From positions 930,001 through 994,000 of the forward strand of contig NZ_NPBD01000007.1 of the NCBI RefSeq assembly GCF_002272745.1: a stretch of DNA of 64,000 nucleotides, given 5' to 3'. The position numbers were made by a program, and so were the translations under genes. Shown piece after piece: positions 46,049 through 55,616 of the stretch (position 1 is the first letter of the stretch; each line of letters begins with the position of its first letter). The DNA comes from Terribacillus saccharophilus. GTDB lineage: Bacteria > Bacillota > Bacilli > Bacillales > Amphibacillaceae. The notes beneath the pieces are model-generated. The model was not told the DNA's origin. It saw nothing but the letters and a program-made list of their open reading frames with translations, and did no database searches.

Positions 46049-47524
46049 ATGGACAAACAAGCGAATGGACAAGGGCATGTCGCTCATACTGAGGACGATG
46101 GTCGAAGTTCGAAGCGCAGATTAAGATTAATCGCTATTATTTCTACCTTCGGTGGATTATTATTCGGTTACGATACAGGTGTAATCAATGGGGCATTGCC
46201 TTTCATGGGGCAGGAAGACCAATTGAATCTGACACCATTAACAGAAGGAATGGTAGCAAGTTCCTTGCTTCTTGGAGCAGCGTTCGGTGCTGTATCCGGC
46301 GGTAAGCTCGCAGATAAAGTCGGTCGACGTCGTGTGATATTATACTTAGCTGTATTATTCTTCTTAGCAACTTTAGGTTGTTCTTTTGCACCGAATGTGG
46401 AGACAATGATTGTCTTCCGCGTACTGCTTGGACTAGCTGTTGGTGGTGCTTCGGTGACTGTTCCTGCTTACTTGGCGGAGGTTTCTCCTACTGAGTCACG
46501 CGGAAAAATGGTAACGATGAATGATTTGATGATCGTTACTGGTCAGCTTCTTGCTTATTCTTCTAACGCATTTCTTGGAAATATGTTTGGTGATGCTGGG
46601 CACATCTGGCGTTATATGCTTGTTATTGCTACAATACCTGCTCTTGTACTTTGGTTCGGAATGCTTGTAATGCCGGAGAGTCCGCGCTGGCTTGCACAAC
46701 AAGGTATGTTGAAAACTGCGTTCCAAATTCTTACTAAGATTCGCCGTAAAAATCGTGCGAAGCAGGAAATGGAACAAATTAAGAAAACAGTAGAAAAAGA
46801 GAAGAAGCTGGACAAAGCTTCCTTTAAAGATTTGACTATTCCATGGATTAGAAGAATCGTTCTTATAGGTCTAGGAATTGGAGTAATTCAGCAAATAACT
46901 GGAGTAAACTCCATTATGTACTATGGTACCGAAATTTTGAGTGACGCAGGATTTGGTCGAGATGCGGCGCTTATAGGTAACATTGCCAATGGTATCATTT
47001 CCGTAGCAGCTACTATTTTTGGAATTTGGTTGCTAGGTAAAGTAGGACGCAGACCAATGCTGACTGTCGGATTTATCGGTACGACAACTGCATTGCTTCT
47101 ATTAACGATTGTAACGACATTCTTTGAAGGTTCTGCTGCACTTCCATATCTAGTGCTGAGTCTAACGGTAACTTTCCTTGCATTCCAGCAAGGAGCGGTA
47201 TCACCTGTCACATGGTTGATGCTTTCTGAAATATTCCCGTCACGTATTCGTGGTATGGGGATGGGGATTGCGATCTTCTTCCATTGGATGACAAACTTTA
47301 CGGTAAGTTTGACATTCCCAGTATTACTTAGTGCGATCGGTCTATCCAGCACATTTCTTATCTTTGTTGTTCTGGGTATTGCTGCGATTCTCTTTATACA
47401 GAAATTCTTACCAGAAACGAAAGGTCGTACGCTGGAAGAATTGGAACAAGATTTCCGTGATAAGAAGACCCGCAAAACTGTCCCAAAGTTGAACAAGAAA
47501 ACTGAACTAAGTGAAAGAGTGTAA
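46049..47524 (+). CDS. Sugar porter family MFS transporter, copy 1
   Basis: A 491-residue 12-helix major facilitator of the sugar porter family. Signatures: [15 protein letters not shown] in helix 1, DKVGRRR after helix 2, [11 protein letters not shown] after helix 6, [16 protein letters not shown] in helix 7, and [12 protein letters not shown] at the end. It resembles IolT/CsbC-type proton-linked sugar or inositol transporters. Start at 46049 chosen after GGAGGAG; earlier ATGs lack sites. It is followed by a near-identical paralogue, with related leaders, so this is a tandem duplication. Substrate unknown. Confidence 0.93.
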   Translation: MDKQANGQGHVAHTEDDGRSSKRRLRLIAIISTFGGLLFGYDTGVINGALPFMGQEDQLNLTPLTEGMVASSLLLGAAFGAVSGGKLADKVGRRRVILYLAVLFFLATLGCSFAPNVETMIVFRVLLGLAVGGASVTVPAYLAEVSPTESRGKMVTMNDLMIVTGQLLAYSSNAFLGNMFGDAGHIWRYMLVIATIPALVLWFGMLVMPESPRWLAQQGMLKTAFQILTKIRRKNRAKQEMEQIKKTVEKEKKLDKASFKDLTIPWIRRIVLIGLGIGVIQQITGVNSIMYYGTEILSDAGFGRDAALIGNIANGIISVAATIFGIWLLGKVGRRPMLTVGFIGTTTALLLLTIVTTFFEGSAALPYLVLSLTVTFLAFQQGAVSPVTWLMLSEIFPSRIRGMGMGIAIFFHWMTNFTVSLTFPVLLSAIGLSSTFLIFVVLGIAAILFIQKFLPETKGRTLEELEQDFRDKKTRKTVPKLNKKTELSERV

Positions 47525-47527
47525 TTA

Positions 47528-47566
47528 AAAAGATCCCTTCCTGGCTGACAGGAGGGGATCTTCTTG
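47528..47566 (+). terminator. Terminator after MFS copy 1
   Basis: AAGATCCCTTCCT / AGGAGGGGATCTT hairpin (with one G-U-type pair) followed by CTTG. Confidence 0.85.
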
Positions 47567-47659
47567 TATAAAGAAAGATATTGTTAGGCTGTCTTCATAG
47601 ATGAAAATAACAATAATCATGAGTACTGTGGTACAACTGTTCAATTGAAATAGAGTTGT

Positions 47660-47782
47660 AATATAACAAAAGTGATTATTTTGACAAAAGACGGGTATAT
47701 AAATCCTACCAACCCATACATACAGACAAGGGTAAAAGCATTATTCATGCAGCAGTCAAATGCGTAAATGGAGGAGAAAAAT
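47660..47782 (+). promoter_or_regulatory. Leader of the second sugar transporter gene
   Basis: TGATTA (47673-47678), 14 bp, GGGTATATAA (47693-47702), TCCTACCAAC (47704-47713), then AAAGCATT and TGGAGGAG as in copy 1. This is the paralogous leader. Confidence 0.5.
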
Positions 47783-49258
47783 ATGGACAAACATGAGGCT
47801 GGTAAGGGGCATGTCCCACAGATTGAGGATGATGGAAAAAGTTCGAAGCGGAGGCTGAGATGGATTGCCATCATATCTACTTTCGGAGGATTATTGTTTG
47901 GATATGACACAGGTGTCATCAACGGTGCATTGCCGTTTATGGGACAGGAGGATCAGCTGAATCTGACACCGCTGACAGAAGGTGTTGTTGCTAGCTCCCT
48001 GTTGCTAGGAGCTGCATTTGGTGCAGTATTTGGCGGAAAGCTTTCTGATAAGATAGGTCGTCGCCGTATCATTTTGTATCTTGCTGTTTTATTCTTTATT
48101 GCAACATTAGGCTGTTCATTCGCACCGAATACGGAGACGATGGTTGTCTTTCGAGTGCTGCTTGGTCTGGCCGTTGGTGGCGCTTCCGTAACAGTGCCGG
48201 CTTACCTCGCGGAGATGTCTCCAGCAGCGAAACGCGGACGAATGGTAACGCAAAATGAATTGATGATTGTAACTGGTCAGCTGCTTGCTTATACTTCCAA
48301 TGCTGCACTCGGAAATTTGTTCGCCGATACAGGTCACATTTGGCGTTATATGCTGGTTATCGCAACTTTGCCGGCTATCATACTTTGGTTCGGAATGCTG
48401 GTCATGCCGGAAAGCCCGCGTTGGCTTGCACAGCAAGGTATGCTAAAGACTGCTTTCCAAATTCTTTCGAAGATTCGCCGCAAAAATCAGGCAAAACAAG
48501 AAATGGCGGAAATTCGCAAGACAGTGGAAAAAGAGGAGAAACTGGATAAGGCTTCGTACAAAGACCTTGCGATACCATGGATTAGAAAAATTGTTTTTAT
48601 CGGTATGGGTATAGGTATTATTCAGCAGATCACTGGGGTTAATTCTATCATGTATTATGGAACAGAAATTCTGAGTAATGCAGGATTTGGTACACAAGCA
48701 GCACTGATTGGTAATATTGCAAATGGCGTCATCTCTGTGCTTGCGACATTTGTTGGTATCTGGCTGCTAGGCAGAGTAGGGCGCAGGCAGATGCTGACGG
48801 TAGGTTTTATCGGAACAACGAGTGCGCTGCTGCTTATTACGATTGTTGCTACTTTCTTTGAAGGGACAACAGCACTTCCGTATATGGTACTAGCTCTGAC
48901 GGTCACATTCCTTGCCTTCCAGCAGGGTGCTGTTTCACCAGTCACATGGTTGATGCTAGCAGAGATTTTCCCTTCCAGGCTGCGCGGTATGGGAATGGGG
49001 ATCGCTGTATTTTTCCAATGGATGACGAACTTTACTATTAGTTTGACTTTCCCAGTGCTTTTAAGTGCTATTGGTCTATCTAGCACGTTCCTAATCTTCG
49101 TTATCCTGGGGATTGCTGCAATTCTCTTTATACAAAAATTCCTTCCAGAAACAAAGGATCGTACGCTGGAAGAATTGGAACAGGATTTCCGTCAGATGAC
49201 AATCCGCAAAACAGTCCCAAAATTGAAGAAGAAAACAGAAATAGGAGAAAGGGTATAA
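47783..49258 (+). CDS. Sugar porter family MFS transporter, copy 2
   Basis: A 491-residue paralogue of the preceding gene, the same length and aligning from end to end with scattered substitutions. The same sugar porter motifs are present ([45 protein letters not shown]); the final motif has Asp where copy 1 has Gly. Codon use differs more than the protein, which suggests an old duplication held by selection. Start at 47783 after GGAGGAG. The terminator overlaps its stop region. Substrate unknown. Confidence 0.93.
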   Translation: MDKHEAGKGHVPQIEDDGKSSKRRLRWIAIISTFGGLLFGYDTGVINGALPFMGQEDQLNLTPLTEGVVASSLLLGAAFGAVFGGKLSDKIGRRRIILYLAVLFFIATLGCSFAPNTETMVVFRVLLGLAVGGASVTVPAYLAEMSPAAKRGRMVTQNELMIVTGQLLAYTSNAALGNLFADTGHIWRYMLVIATLPAIILWFGMLVMPESPRWLAQQGMLKTAFQILSKIRRKNQAKQEMAEIRKTVEKEEKLDKASYKDLAIPWIRKIVFIGMGIGIIQQITGVNSIMYYGTEILSNAGFGTQAALIGNIANGVISVLATFVGIWLLGRVGRRQMLTVGFIGTTSALLLITIVATFFEGTTALPYMVLALTVTFLAFQQGAVSPVTWLMLAEIFPSRLRGMGMGIAVFFQWMTNFTISLTFPVLLSAIGLSSTFLIFVILGIAAILFIQKFLPETKDRTLEELEQDFRQMTIRKTVPKLKKKTEIGERV

Positions 49259-49276
49259 TCCCTTCTCCTACTTTTT
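49243..49276. terminator. Terminator after MFS copy 2, overlapping its stop codon
   Basis: AGGAGAAAGGG / CCCTTCTCCT (49243-49253, 49260-49269) then ACTTTTTT; shared with the convergent MBL gene. Confidence 0.85.
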
Positions 49277-50065
49277 TGTTTCGACTAGTTTCTTTAAGCC
49301 TTCTTCTAATTCGTCGAAGAAGACAGGCATTCCATGTCCAGTACCAGCAGCTTGAGGATGCAGCTCCTGCAGCTTGCGGATGGAGCGGAAGGACTCCTGC
49401 TCGTCCATTGTGAAGTAGCGTGGAGGACCGTTGAATTCCTTTTGCTGCGTTAGCACTTTGTGCAGAGATTCCTGCTGGACAGTAGTAAACGCATCACCGG
49501 CAATCAAGACTTTATCTTCTGTATGGAATAAGCTGATATGTCCTGGAGTATGTCCTGGAGTATGGATCCATTCCCAGCCTGGCAGGTGCGGTACTTTATG
49601 ATCGAGCGGAATGAGCCTTACATGCTTGCTTAAATCGATTCCTGTATTCGGGAAGGTCTTAGACAGCTTGGTAATCAGTCCGCCGCCAGCATCTGTCTTT
49701 CCTTCCGGATAGTCAAGCTGTCCAGTCAGATAAGGAAGCTCAAGCTCATGCGCATAAACAGGCACATCCCATTCTTTCACCAGCTCGACGATACTGCCAA
49801 CATGGTCGAAGTGACCATGTGTGAGGAGAATGCATGCTGGTTTAGCGCCTTCACCAAATAGTTCTGCAGCAGCGTGCTTAATATTGCCTGCTGTATCAGG
49901 AACCCCGGCATCGACAAGTACCCATTCTTTTGTATCAGGATTTTCAATGAAAAAGACATTTACTATTCTGTCTAGATAGCCATGAACAGTTGGGGAGACG
50001 GTTGTTTCTTTTCCGCTCTTTATTGAGGCAAGCGGAATTAAGCGATGTTCAAATTCGTTTTCCAT
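49268..50065 (-). CDS. MBL-fold metallo-hydrolase
   Basis: A 265-residue metallo-beta-lactamase-fold enzyme. The metal motif LTHGHFDHVGS (HxHxDH) is near residue 85, the later ligands lie in TPGHTPGH and LIAGDAF, and a terminal GTGHGMP supplies the last His. The two-metal hydrolase site is complete; the substrate (thioester, lactone or glyoxalase-like) is unknown. Ribosome site GGAGGAGC. The 3' end overlaps the shared terminator. Confidence 0.92.
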   Translation of the reverse strand: MENEFEHRLIPLASIKSGKETTVSPTVHGYLDRIVNVFFIENPDTKEWVLVDAGVPDTAGNIKHAAAELFGEGAKPACILLTHGHFDHVGSIVELVKEWDVPVYAHELELPYLTGQLDYPEGKTDAGGGLITKLSKTFPNTGIDLSKHVRLIPLDHKVPHLPGWEWIHTPGHTPGHISLFHTEDKVLIAGDAFTTVQQESLHKVLTQQKEFNGPPRYFTMDEQESFRSIRKLQELHPQAAGTGHGMPVFFDELEEGLKKLVETKK

Positions 50066-50127
50066 ACAGCTCCTCCTTTATCGATACTAGTGTGTGATAG
50101 ACGGGCTTCCTTATACAAGAAGTATAA

Positions 50128-50162
50128 AAAAACACCGGTTCCATAAAGGTAACCGGTGCGGT
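50128..50162 (-). terminator. Terminator of yumC
   Basis: On the minus strand CACCGGTT / AACCGGTG (50133-50140, 50151-50158), loop about 10, then TTTTTTTAT. Confidence 0.9.
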
Positions 50163-50167
50163 GTTAT

Positions 50168-51151
50168 TTAAAACATGCTTGTGGAATGTTTAGGCTGTAC
50201 ACGAGCGTCTGGATCAATGTATGTTTTGGCATTGTTGATGGCAGTCGGGCCTTCGCCGAAACCAGAGGCGATCAGGTTAACCTTGCCAGGATATGTGCAA
50301 ATATCACCTGCTGCGTAAATACCAGGGATATTTGTTTCTTGTTTCGTATTAACAACAATGCTATTTTTCTCAATTTCCAAATCCCATTGCTTGATTGGTC
50401 CTAAGGAAGAAATGAAACCGTAATTGACGAGTACTTCGTCCACATCAATTGTTTCAGTTTCTTCGCTTTTCACCTTCTGCAGAACAACCTGTTCGATGCG
50501 GTCAGTACCAAGCATCTCAACTGGTGTATAAGGCGTCATGATTCTTACATTGGATTGCATGAGTCGTTCTACACTGTGCTCATGGGCGCGGAACTCATCA
50601 CGGCGGTGTACGAGAATGACTTCTTTGGCAATTGGTTCAAGCATTAGCGCCCAGTCAACAGCCGAATCGCCGCCACCTGCTAATAGAACACGCTTGCCAG
50701 CGTACTTCTGCATATTATCCACATAGTAATTCAAGTTAACACCCTCGAACTCGTCACATCGCTCAACTGTTAGGCGACGAGGCTGAAAGGCACCGTTTCC
50801 TGCTGTGATGATAATCGTTTTCGAGAAGTGTACATCCTTATCTGTTTCGATACGGAATGTATTATCTTCTAAACGCTCGACTTTATCGACTGATTCTCCA
50901 AGTGCGATGGTAGGGTCGAAGCGTTTCAGCTGTTCCATAAGGTTGTCCACTAATTCCTGTGCGCGGACTTGGGGGAAGCCAGCTATATCATAGATGTATT
51001 TTTCTGGGTATAAAGCAGAAAGCTGTCCGCCCACTTGGGGAAGGCTTTCAATGATTTTGACACTTTGCTGACGCATCCCACCATAGAATGCGGTGAAAAG
51101 TCCGACTGGACCTGCACCGATGATGGTCACATCATATATTTGATCTGACAT
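50168..51151 (-). CDS. yumC: Ferredoxin/flavodoxin-NADP reductase (thioredoxin-reductase-like)
   Basis: A 327-residue FAD/NADPH oxidoreductase of the bacillar ferredoxin-NADP+ reductase group, which is homodimeric and lacks the CxxC of thioredoxin reductases. The FAD motif is [14 protein letters not shown] (residues about 13-26), NADPH motif [11 protein letters not shown] (about 160), and the C-terminal FAD segment is [23 protein letters not shown]. Start at 51151 after TAGGAGGAACC. B. subtilis yumC occupies the same place next to yumB. Confidence 0.94.
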   Translation of the reverse strand: MSDQIYDVTIIGAGPVGLFTAFYGGMRQQSVKIIESLPQVGGQLSALYPEKYIYDIAGFPQVRAQELVDNLMEQLKRFDPTIALGESVDKVERLEDNTFRIETDKDVHFSKTIIITAGNGAFQPRRLTVERCDEFEGVNLNYYVDNMQKYAGKRVLLAGGGDSAVDWALMLEPIAKEVILVHRRDEFRAHEHSVERLMQSNVRIMTPYTPVEMLGTDRIEQVVLQKVKSEETETIDVDEVLVNYGFISSLGPIKQWDLEIEKNSIVVNTKQETNIPGIYAAGDICTYPGKVNLIASGFGEGPTAINNAKTYIDPDARVQPKHSTSMF

Positions 51152-51452
51152 ACCGGTTCCTCCTAGTATTTTTAAACGTAACAATTGGTATTTTATCATA
51201 GTTGCTGAAATATGAGTAAGAAGAAGGATTTTTAATGTATAGTAGTATACCCTCGAACATGATAAGCTTCCCCTTTTTTGGTTGATAAAAGGAAAGAAAA
51301 CGTTTACCATAATATTGATAACGGTTTTGTGACAGTTTTATGTTTTCATCTGTATTATAAAGTGAATAGTATCACAAACAAAAAAATTAATGAGTTGTTA
51401 GGTTGCTGCAAGCTTAGGAAAAACCAAACTATATTAATGGATGTGATCGAAG
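51152..51452. other. Divergent intergenic region between yumC and ndh
   Basis: About 300 bp with no credible ORF. It is AT-rich and must hold the promoters of both genes. TTTGTGA (51326-51332) and TCACAAA (51372-51378) are inverted but 39 bp apart, so they do not form a Rex site. Confidence 0.6.
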
Positions 51453-52670
51453 ATGAGCAAACCAAAAATTGTGATTGCAGGTGCTGGTTACGGCGGCCTG
51501 ATTACGACAGTGAAACTTCAGAAACTGATTGGAGCGGACGAGGCGAGCATCACGCTCGTAAACAAGCATGATTACCATTATCAGACAACATGGCTCCATG
51601 AGAATGCGGCAGGGACGAGACATCATGATCAGACGCGGATTGCAATCAAGGATGTTATCGATGCAAAAAAAGTCAATTTTGTCCAAGATACGGTAACAAA
51701 AATCAAACCAAATGAAAAAAAGCTGGTTATGCAAAACGGCGAAATCTCCTATGATTATCTTGTTGTAGGCTTAGGCTTTGAGCCTGCGAATTTCGGGATC
51801 GATGGCCTTCTTGACCATGCGTACATGATTCGGAGCATCAATTCTTCCCGTTTGATTCGAGAGCATATCGAGCACAACTTTGCAGTATATAACAATGAAG
51901 CGGAGAAGAAAGAAGAGCGTCTTAATATCGTTATTGGCGGAGGCGGCTTCACGGGCATCGAGTTTGCCGGAGAACTGGCAGAACGTGTCCCAGAACTGTG
52001 CAAGGAATACGATATAGACCGGGATAAGGTCAGGGTCATAGTTGTAGAGGCGGGTGCTTCTGTCATGATGGGATTCGATCCGCAACTTGTTGAATATGCC
52101 TTGAATTCCTTGGAATCCCGCGGCATTGAATTCCAGACAAATGCCTTCCTTAAGGAAGTAACGGCTGACAGCATTGTTTATGAAAAAGCAGGCGAGAGAC
52201 ATACAGTTAAAACAAATACAACGGTGTGGGCAGCTGGTGTTAAAGGAAATTCGATTCTGGAGGAATCCGGTTTCGAAGTTAACCGAGGCAAGGTGATGGT
52301 AACAGAGGATCTGCGTGATCCGAACCATGACGATATCTTCATTGTCGGTGATTGTGCGGCCATCATAAACGAGGAAACCGGCAGGCCGTATCCGCCAACA
52401 GCGCAGATAGCTACTCAGATGGGTTATAACTGTGCTCAGAATTTGAAAGCACTCATCCGCAAGGAAAGTAACACCCAGAAATTCGTACCAGAGATAAAAG
52501 GTACGCTTGCTTCCTTAGGAGGCGGTGACGCCATGGGTATGGTAATGGGTAAGAAGCTGTTTGGAAAACCGGCAGATGTGATGAAGAAAGCGTCGGATAA
52601 TCGCTATCTTTATCAGCTTGGCGGTGTAGGACTAGTCTTGAAAAAAGGGAAGTTCAACATATTCAGCTAA
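51453..52670 (+). CDS. yumB: NADH dehydrogenase (type II, YumB-like)
   Basis: A 405-residue FAD-dependent pyridine nucleotide oxidoreductase of the NDH-2 family, which passes electrons from NADH to menaquinone at the inner membrane face. The FAD motif is IAGAGYGGLITTVKLQ (about residues 8-22), the NADH motif VIGGGGFTGIEFAGELAE (about 163), and the second FAD segment IFIVGDCAAI (about 294). The C-terminal amphipathic helix-rich part would bind the membrane. The ribosome site is weak. Position next to yumC matches B. subtilis. Confidence 0.93.
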   Translation: MSKPKIVIAGAGYGGLITTVKLQKLIGADEASITLVNKHDYHYQTTWLHENAAGTRHHDQTRIAIKDVIDAKKVNFVQDTVTKIKPNEKKLVMQNGEISYDYLVVGLGFEPANFGIDGLLDHAYMIRSINSSRLIREHIEHNFAVYNNEAEKKEERLNIVIGGGGFTGIEFAGELAERVPELCKEYDIDRDKVRVIVVEAGASVMMGFDPQLVEYALNSLESRGIEFQTNAFLKEVTADSIVYEKAGERHTVKTNTTVWAAGVKGNSILEESGFEVNRGKVMVTEDLRDPNHDDIFIVGDCAAIINEETGRPYPPTAQIATQMGYNCAQNLKALIRKESNTQKFVPEIKGTLASLGGGDAMGMVMGKKLFGKPADVMKKASDNRYLYQLGGVGLVLKKGKFNIFS

Positions 52671-52672
52671 AC

Positions 52673-52702
52673 AAAAAGCAGCCATATGGCTGCTTTTCTT
52701 TT
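52673..52702 (+). terminator. Terminator after ndh
   Basis: AAAAGCAGCC / GGCTGCTTTT with an ATAT loop and T tract. Confidence 0.92.
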
Positions 52703-52750
52703 GTATAGGGATATTCTCATTTGACGATGCTGTTACCAGAGGTGAAAGAT

Positions 52751-52939
52751 ATGATCCGACGATGGTGCATAAGAGCACTGCTTTGTACCCTCTGGCTTAC
52801 AGCTATGTATGTGACCTGGAGTCAGCTGACGAATTTGACAGCAGAGGACGTCATCCAATTTGAACAGAGGCAGCTTCCTGCGCGTGATTTCGGAAGCAAG
52901 CAGCTGCATTTGCAATTAAAACAGCAAATAGATGACTAG
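52751..52939 (+). CDS. Small single-helix membrane protein, unrecognised
   Basis: A 62-residue ORF starting at ATG 52751, 6 nt after GAGGTGA. It has a basic N-terminus (MIRRW), one membrane helix (IRALLCTLWLTAMYVTWSQL, residues about 6-25) and a soluble charged tail (AEDVIQFEQRQLPARD...). By orientation it would be a type II-like membrane protein with an outside tail. Its end overlaps the 3' end of yuiD on the opposite strand by 24 bp. The ribosome site supports it but no family is recognised. Confidence 0.6.
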   Translation: MIRRWCIRALLCTLWLTAMYVTWSQLTNLTAEDVIQFEQRQLPARDFGSKQLHLQLKQQIDD

Positions 52940-53389
52940 AGAAATACCAATGCCGGTTAGAGCGCCGAAAAAGACTTCAATCGGCTGATGTCCGAGCATT
53001 TCCCGGATCTCACGATTTTTTTCGAACTCTTGCTTACTGCCCCAGATTTTCGCTTCATCAACGAATCGCTGAAAATCCTTCAGAAGCAGATTAAGCAATA
53101 TCGCCTGTTCACCGGCTTGTCTTCTTACACCAGATGCATCAAACATAATAATGATGCTAAAGACGAAGGATGCTGCAAAAATAGGGGAATCTAGTCCGCT
53201 TTCAAAGCCGATCGAGGTCGTCAGCGCAGCTACAGCTGCTGAATGACTGCTCGGCATTCCGCCCGTACTGAATGCTAGATCGGCCTGGATGCGCTTATCT
53301 GCAATCGCACGGATGGGCACTTTTATTATTTGTGCGAAAACGATGGCAATCAGCGCACTCCATAGGGGCATATTTTGTAACAATGACAT
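52916..53389 (-). CDS. yuiD: Divergent PAP2 family membrane protein YuiD
   Basis: A 157-residue membrane protein with about four helices, of the DUF212 (divergent PAP2) family. The phosphatase-like motif is TGGMPSSHSAAVAAL (residues about 42-56), followed by MFDASGVRRQAGEQA and REMLGHQPIEVFFGALTGI, which carries a His usually in the active site. Probably an acid-phosphatase-like enzyme acting on a lipid or nucleotide phosphate; substrate unknown. Ribosome site AAAGGATG. Confidence 0.9.
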   Translation of the reverse strand: MSLLQNMPLWSALIAIVFAQIIKVPIRAIADKRIQADLAFSTGGMPSSHSAAVAALTTSIGFESGLDSPIFAASFVFSIIIMFDASGVRRQAGEQAILLNLLLKDFQRFVDEAKIWGSKQEFEKNREIREMLGHQPIEVFFGALTGIGISLVIYLLF

Positions 53390-53465
53390 GTACTGCTACA
53401 TCCTTTCAGAGAAAAAGCTATAATATATGATGTACTCATTATAACTAAATTTCCCTGAGAAAATG

Positions 53466-54056
53466 TCATTTAAACGAAGTATTATATGTCACTTTACCTT
53501 TTCTAAAAGCATGAGCCACTCTAGGGTAAAACAAGGCTGCAAGAATCGCGAAACAGAAATCTTTGATAAAGAACGGTATCATGCTGATCCAAGTAGCCAA
53601 GTAGCTTATATCCACACCCATCCAAAGGTGCATGGCGCCATACATATACGTGACCCCTAAGAGATAATTTACAATTAAGCCAGCGATTACCGCTCCAAAA
53701 ACGCGATAACGCATAGATGTCTTTTCCATAATAAACCCAGAAATAAAGGCAATAGGTATGAAAGATAGCAAAAAACCGCCAGTAGGCCCGGCAAAGACAC
53801 CAAATCCTCCAGAAAGATCTGCGAAAATCGGCAGGCCAGTCAGACCAAGCAGTACATAACAGATCATACTGTAGGATCCCCATTTATAACCTAACAGCAA
53901 ACCGGCAAGTAGTGCGAAGAATGGCTGCAATGATAACGGCACTGTTTGTCCTCCGATTGGTACTGCAAGAAAAGGCAGCCAAACCGATATGTTTGCTCCG
54001 ACTGTCATCAAGCCGACAAACATCGCGCTTGCAGTCAATTTACCAGTACGACTCAT
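53466..54056 (-). CDS. bioY: Biotin ECF transporter substrate-binding component
   Basis: A 196-residue BioY family S-component with six membrane helices. Family motifs seen: ISVWLPFLAVPIGGQTVPLSLQPFFALLAG (residues about 23-52) and GPTGGFLLSFIPIAF (about 88). It captures biotin and uses a shared EcfAAT energising module encoded elsewhere, or works alone. A good promoter lies upstream (see next entry). B. subtilis yuiG is the equivalent. Confidence 0.93.
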   Translation of the reverse strand: MSRTGKLTASAMFVGLMTVGANISVWLPFLAVPIGGQTVPLSLQPFFALLAGLLLGYKWGSYSMICYVLLGLTGLPIFADLSGGFGVFAGPTGGFLLSFIPIAFISGFIMEKTSMRYRVFGAVIAGLIVNYLLGVTYMYGAMHLWMGVDISYLATWISMIPFFIKDFCFAILAALFYPRVAHAFRKGKVTYNTSFK

Positions 54057-54078
54057 AACTTATCAACTCCTTGCAGAA

Positions 54079-54107
54079 ATACTAAACGACACCCTTGATA
54101 TTGTCAA
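54079..54107 (-). promoter_or_regulatory. Promoter of bioY
   Basis: On the minus strand TTGACA (54102-54107), 17 bp, TAGTAT (54079-54084). No convincing BirA operator is seen in the spacer. Confidence 0.8.
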
Positions 54108-54141
54108 CTTAATTTTTATTCGGGTTTACAATTCAGGCATA

Positions 54142-54174
54142 GAAAAAGGCATAGAAGCCTTCTTCTATGCCTGA
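54142..54174 (-). terminator. Terminator of deoD, overlapping its stop codon
   Basis: On the minus strand AGGCATAGAAG / CTTCTATGCCT with an AAGG loop, followed by TTTTTC. The first arm begins in the last codons of deoD (GGCATAG). Confidence 0.85.
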
Positions 54175-54875
54175 ATTGCTGCATCCAATGCGATTTCCAT
54201 CATATCGCCAAAAGTAGTCTGACGCTCTTCGGCAGTTGTTTCTTCACCAGTAAGGATGTGATCGCTGACTGTAAGAACAGATAGCGCTTGGCAATCATGT
54301 TTCGCAGCAATCGTGTAAAGTGCGGTTGTCTCCATTTCGACAGCCAGAACATTGTAATCTGCCAATTTTCCGTAGAATTCCAATGTGTTGTCACGATAGA
54401 AGCGATCGCTTGTGAAGACGTTACCAACACGGATATTCAAGCCTTTTGCTTGTCCAGCCTGATATGCTTTCAGCAGCAAATCAAAGTCAGCTGTAGGTGC
54501 AAAATCGACTGTGCCGAATTCCTGACGGTTTATTTGGGAATCAGAGCTAGACGTGGAAGCTAAGATTACATCACGAACTTTTACATCTTTCTGGATAGCG
54601 CCCGCAGTACCAACGCGGATCAGTTTCTTCACGCCGTAGCTTTGAATCAATTCATTTACATAGATGCTGATGGATGGCACACCCATACCTGTACCTTGAA
54701 CAGAGATTCTTTCTCCTTTGTATGTACCGGTATAGCCATACATTCCTCTTACTTCGTTATAAAGCTTTGCATCTTCCAAAAATGTTTCAGCGATGTATTT
54801 TGCGCGAAGCGGATCACCAGGAAGCAGGATCTTGTCTGCAATCTGGCCGGCTTCTGCATTTATATGTACACTCAT
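54165..54875 (-). CDS. deoD: Purine-nucleoside phosphorylase, DeoD type
   Basis: A 236-residue hexameric purine nucleoside phosphorylase. The phosphate-binding loop [11 protein letters not shown] (about residues 20-30), RVGTAGAI and the VEMETTALY motif with the conserved Glu are present, as is the Asp of VSDHI that protonates the purine base. It salvages purine (deoxy)nucleosides by phosphorolysis. Start at 54875 ([10 protein letters not shown]) rather than the upstream in-frame ATG. AAAGGAGTGC precedes it. Confidence 0.95.
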   Translation of the reverse strand: MSVHINAEAGQIADKILLPGDPLRAKYIAETFLEDAKLYNEVRGMYGYTGTYKGERISVQGTGMGVPSISIYVNELIQSYGVKKLIRVGTAGAIQKDVKVRDVILASTSSSDSQINRQEFGTVDFAPTADFDLLLKAYQAGQAKGLNIRVGNVFTSDRFYRDNTLEFYGKLADYNVLAVEMETTALYTIAAKHDCQALSVLTVSDHILTGEETTAEERQTTFGDMMEIALDAAIQA

Positions 54876-55068
54876 GACAGCACTCCTTTTTGCTAGATGT
54901 GTCAAAATTACCATAAATACAAGATAAACTCAATCTTATGCCGTGAAGCTGTTTTTAAACTTAAAAAAGTGGCATATTTATTTAAAACCGCTTTCTTTTC
55001 TCCTATAATAATTAAGTTACTACATTCACATTTACATACATGAGCTATTTGCTTTGGAGGGAATTACG

Positions 55069-55329
55069 ATGCAAGAGAAAACATTTACTATTACAAGCGA
55101 AACAGGAATCCATGCGAGACCTGCAACGCTGCTTGTTAATAAAGCCGGCCAGTTCAATTCTGAGATCGAACTCGCTTTTAATGAAAAGAAAGTGAACTTG
55201 AAATCGATCATGGGTGTCATGTCACTAGGTGTCCCGCAAGGAGCACAGGTTGTTATTACAGCAGATGGAAATGATGAGGAAGCAGCAATAGAAGGTATTC
55301 AGGAAGTGCTGGAAAACCATTTGAGCTGA
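55069..55329 (+). CDS. ptsH: Phosphocarrier protein HPr
   Basis: An 86-residue HPr. His15 is in TGIHARPATLL (phosphorylated by enzyme I) and the regulatory Ser46 is in LKSIMGVMSLG, so it can also be phosphorylated by HPr kinase and bind CcpA. The presence of His15 rules out Crh, which has another residue there. Ribosome site GGAGG. It stands alone with its own terminator; no ptsI follows, unlike the usual ptsHI operon. TATAAT at 55004-55009 is a possible -10. Confidence 0.93.
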   Translation: MQEKTFTITSETGIHARPATLLVNKAGQFNSEIELAFNEKKVNLKSIMGVMSLGVPQGAQVVITADGNDEEAAIEGIQEVLENHLS

Positions 55330-55332
55330 TCG

Positions 55333-55366
55333 AAGAAGCTGGAGATTTTCTCCGGCTTTTTTTTAT
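55333..55366 (+). terminator. Terminator after ptsH
   Basis: AAGCTGGAGA / TCTCCGGCTT (one G-U pair) followed by eight T. Confidence 0.9.
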
Positions 55367-55463
55367 ACTTTTAAAAGGTGTAAGAAAAATCACGCTTCGC
55401 ACGGAAGAAAAAATGATGGTTGTAAATATTTAATCATATTCTATTTACCAAAGGGGTTAATTC

Positions 55464-55601
55464 ATGAACTTCTTTCTTGCAACTGTATTTTTAACAGTAG
55501 TGATTATAGGTATTTCTTTGATTTTTATTAAAAAGAAGCCCTTTATGTATTTGGTTCCAATCTTTTTAATGGCAATTAGTATGATTTTGTATATTAAGTA
55601 G
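55464..55601 (+). CDS. 45-residue putative membrane peptide
   Basis: Starts at ATG 55464 after AAAGGGG (55451-55457), ends with TAG at 55599-55601. The protein is almost entirely hydrophobic: a first helix NFFLATVFLTVVIIGISLIF, a basic turn IKKKP, and a second segment FMYLVPIFLMAISMILYI. It would be a two-helix hairpin with a cytoplasmic basic loop. No family is recognised. It has its own ribosome site and lies between the ptsH terminator and a second tiny ORF. Confidence 0.6.
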   Translation: MNFFLATVFLTVVIIGISLIFIKKKPFMYLVPIFLMAISMILYIK

Positions 55602-55616
55602 TTTCTATATTGGAGG

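Noticed and set aside
51326..51378. TTTGTGA and TCACAAA upstream of ndh as a Rex operator
   Set aside because: The half sites are 39 bp apart; a Rex site needs them about 4 bp apart.
54079..54107. BirA operator at the bioY promoter
   Set aside because: The sequence does not show the paired TTGTTAAC / GTTAACAA arms expected of a biotin operator.
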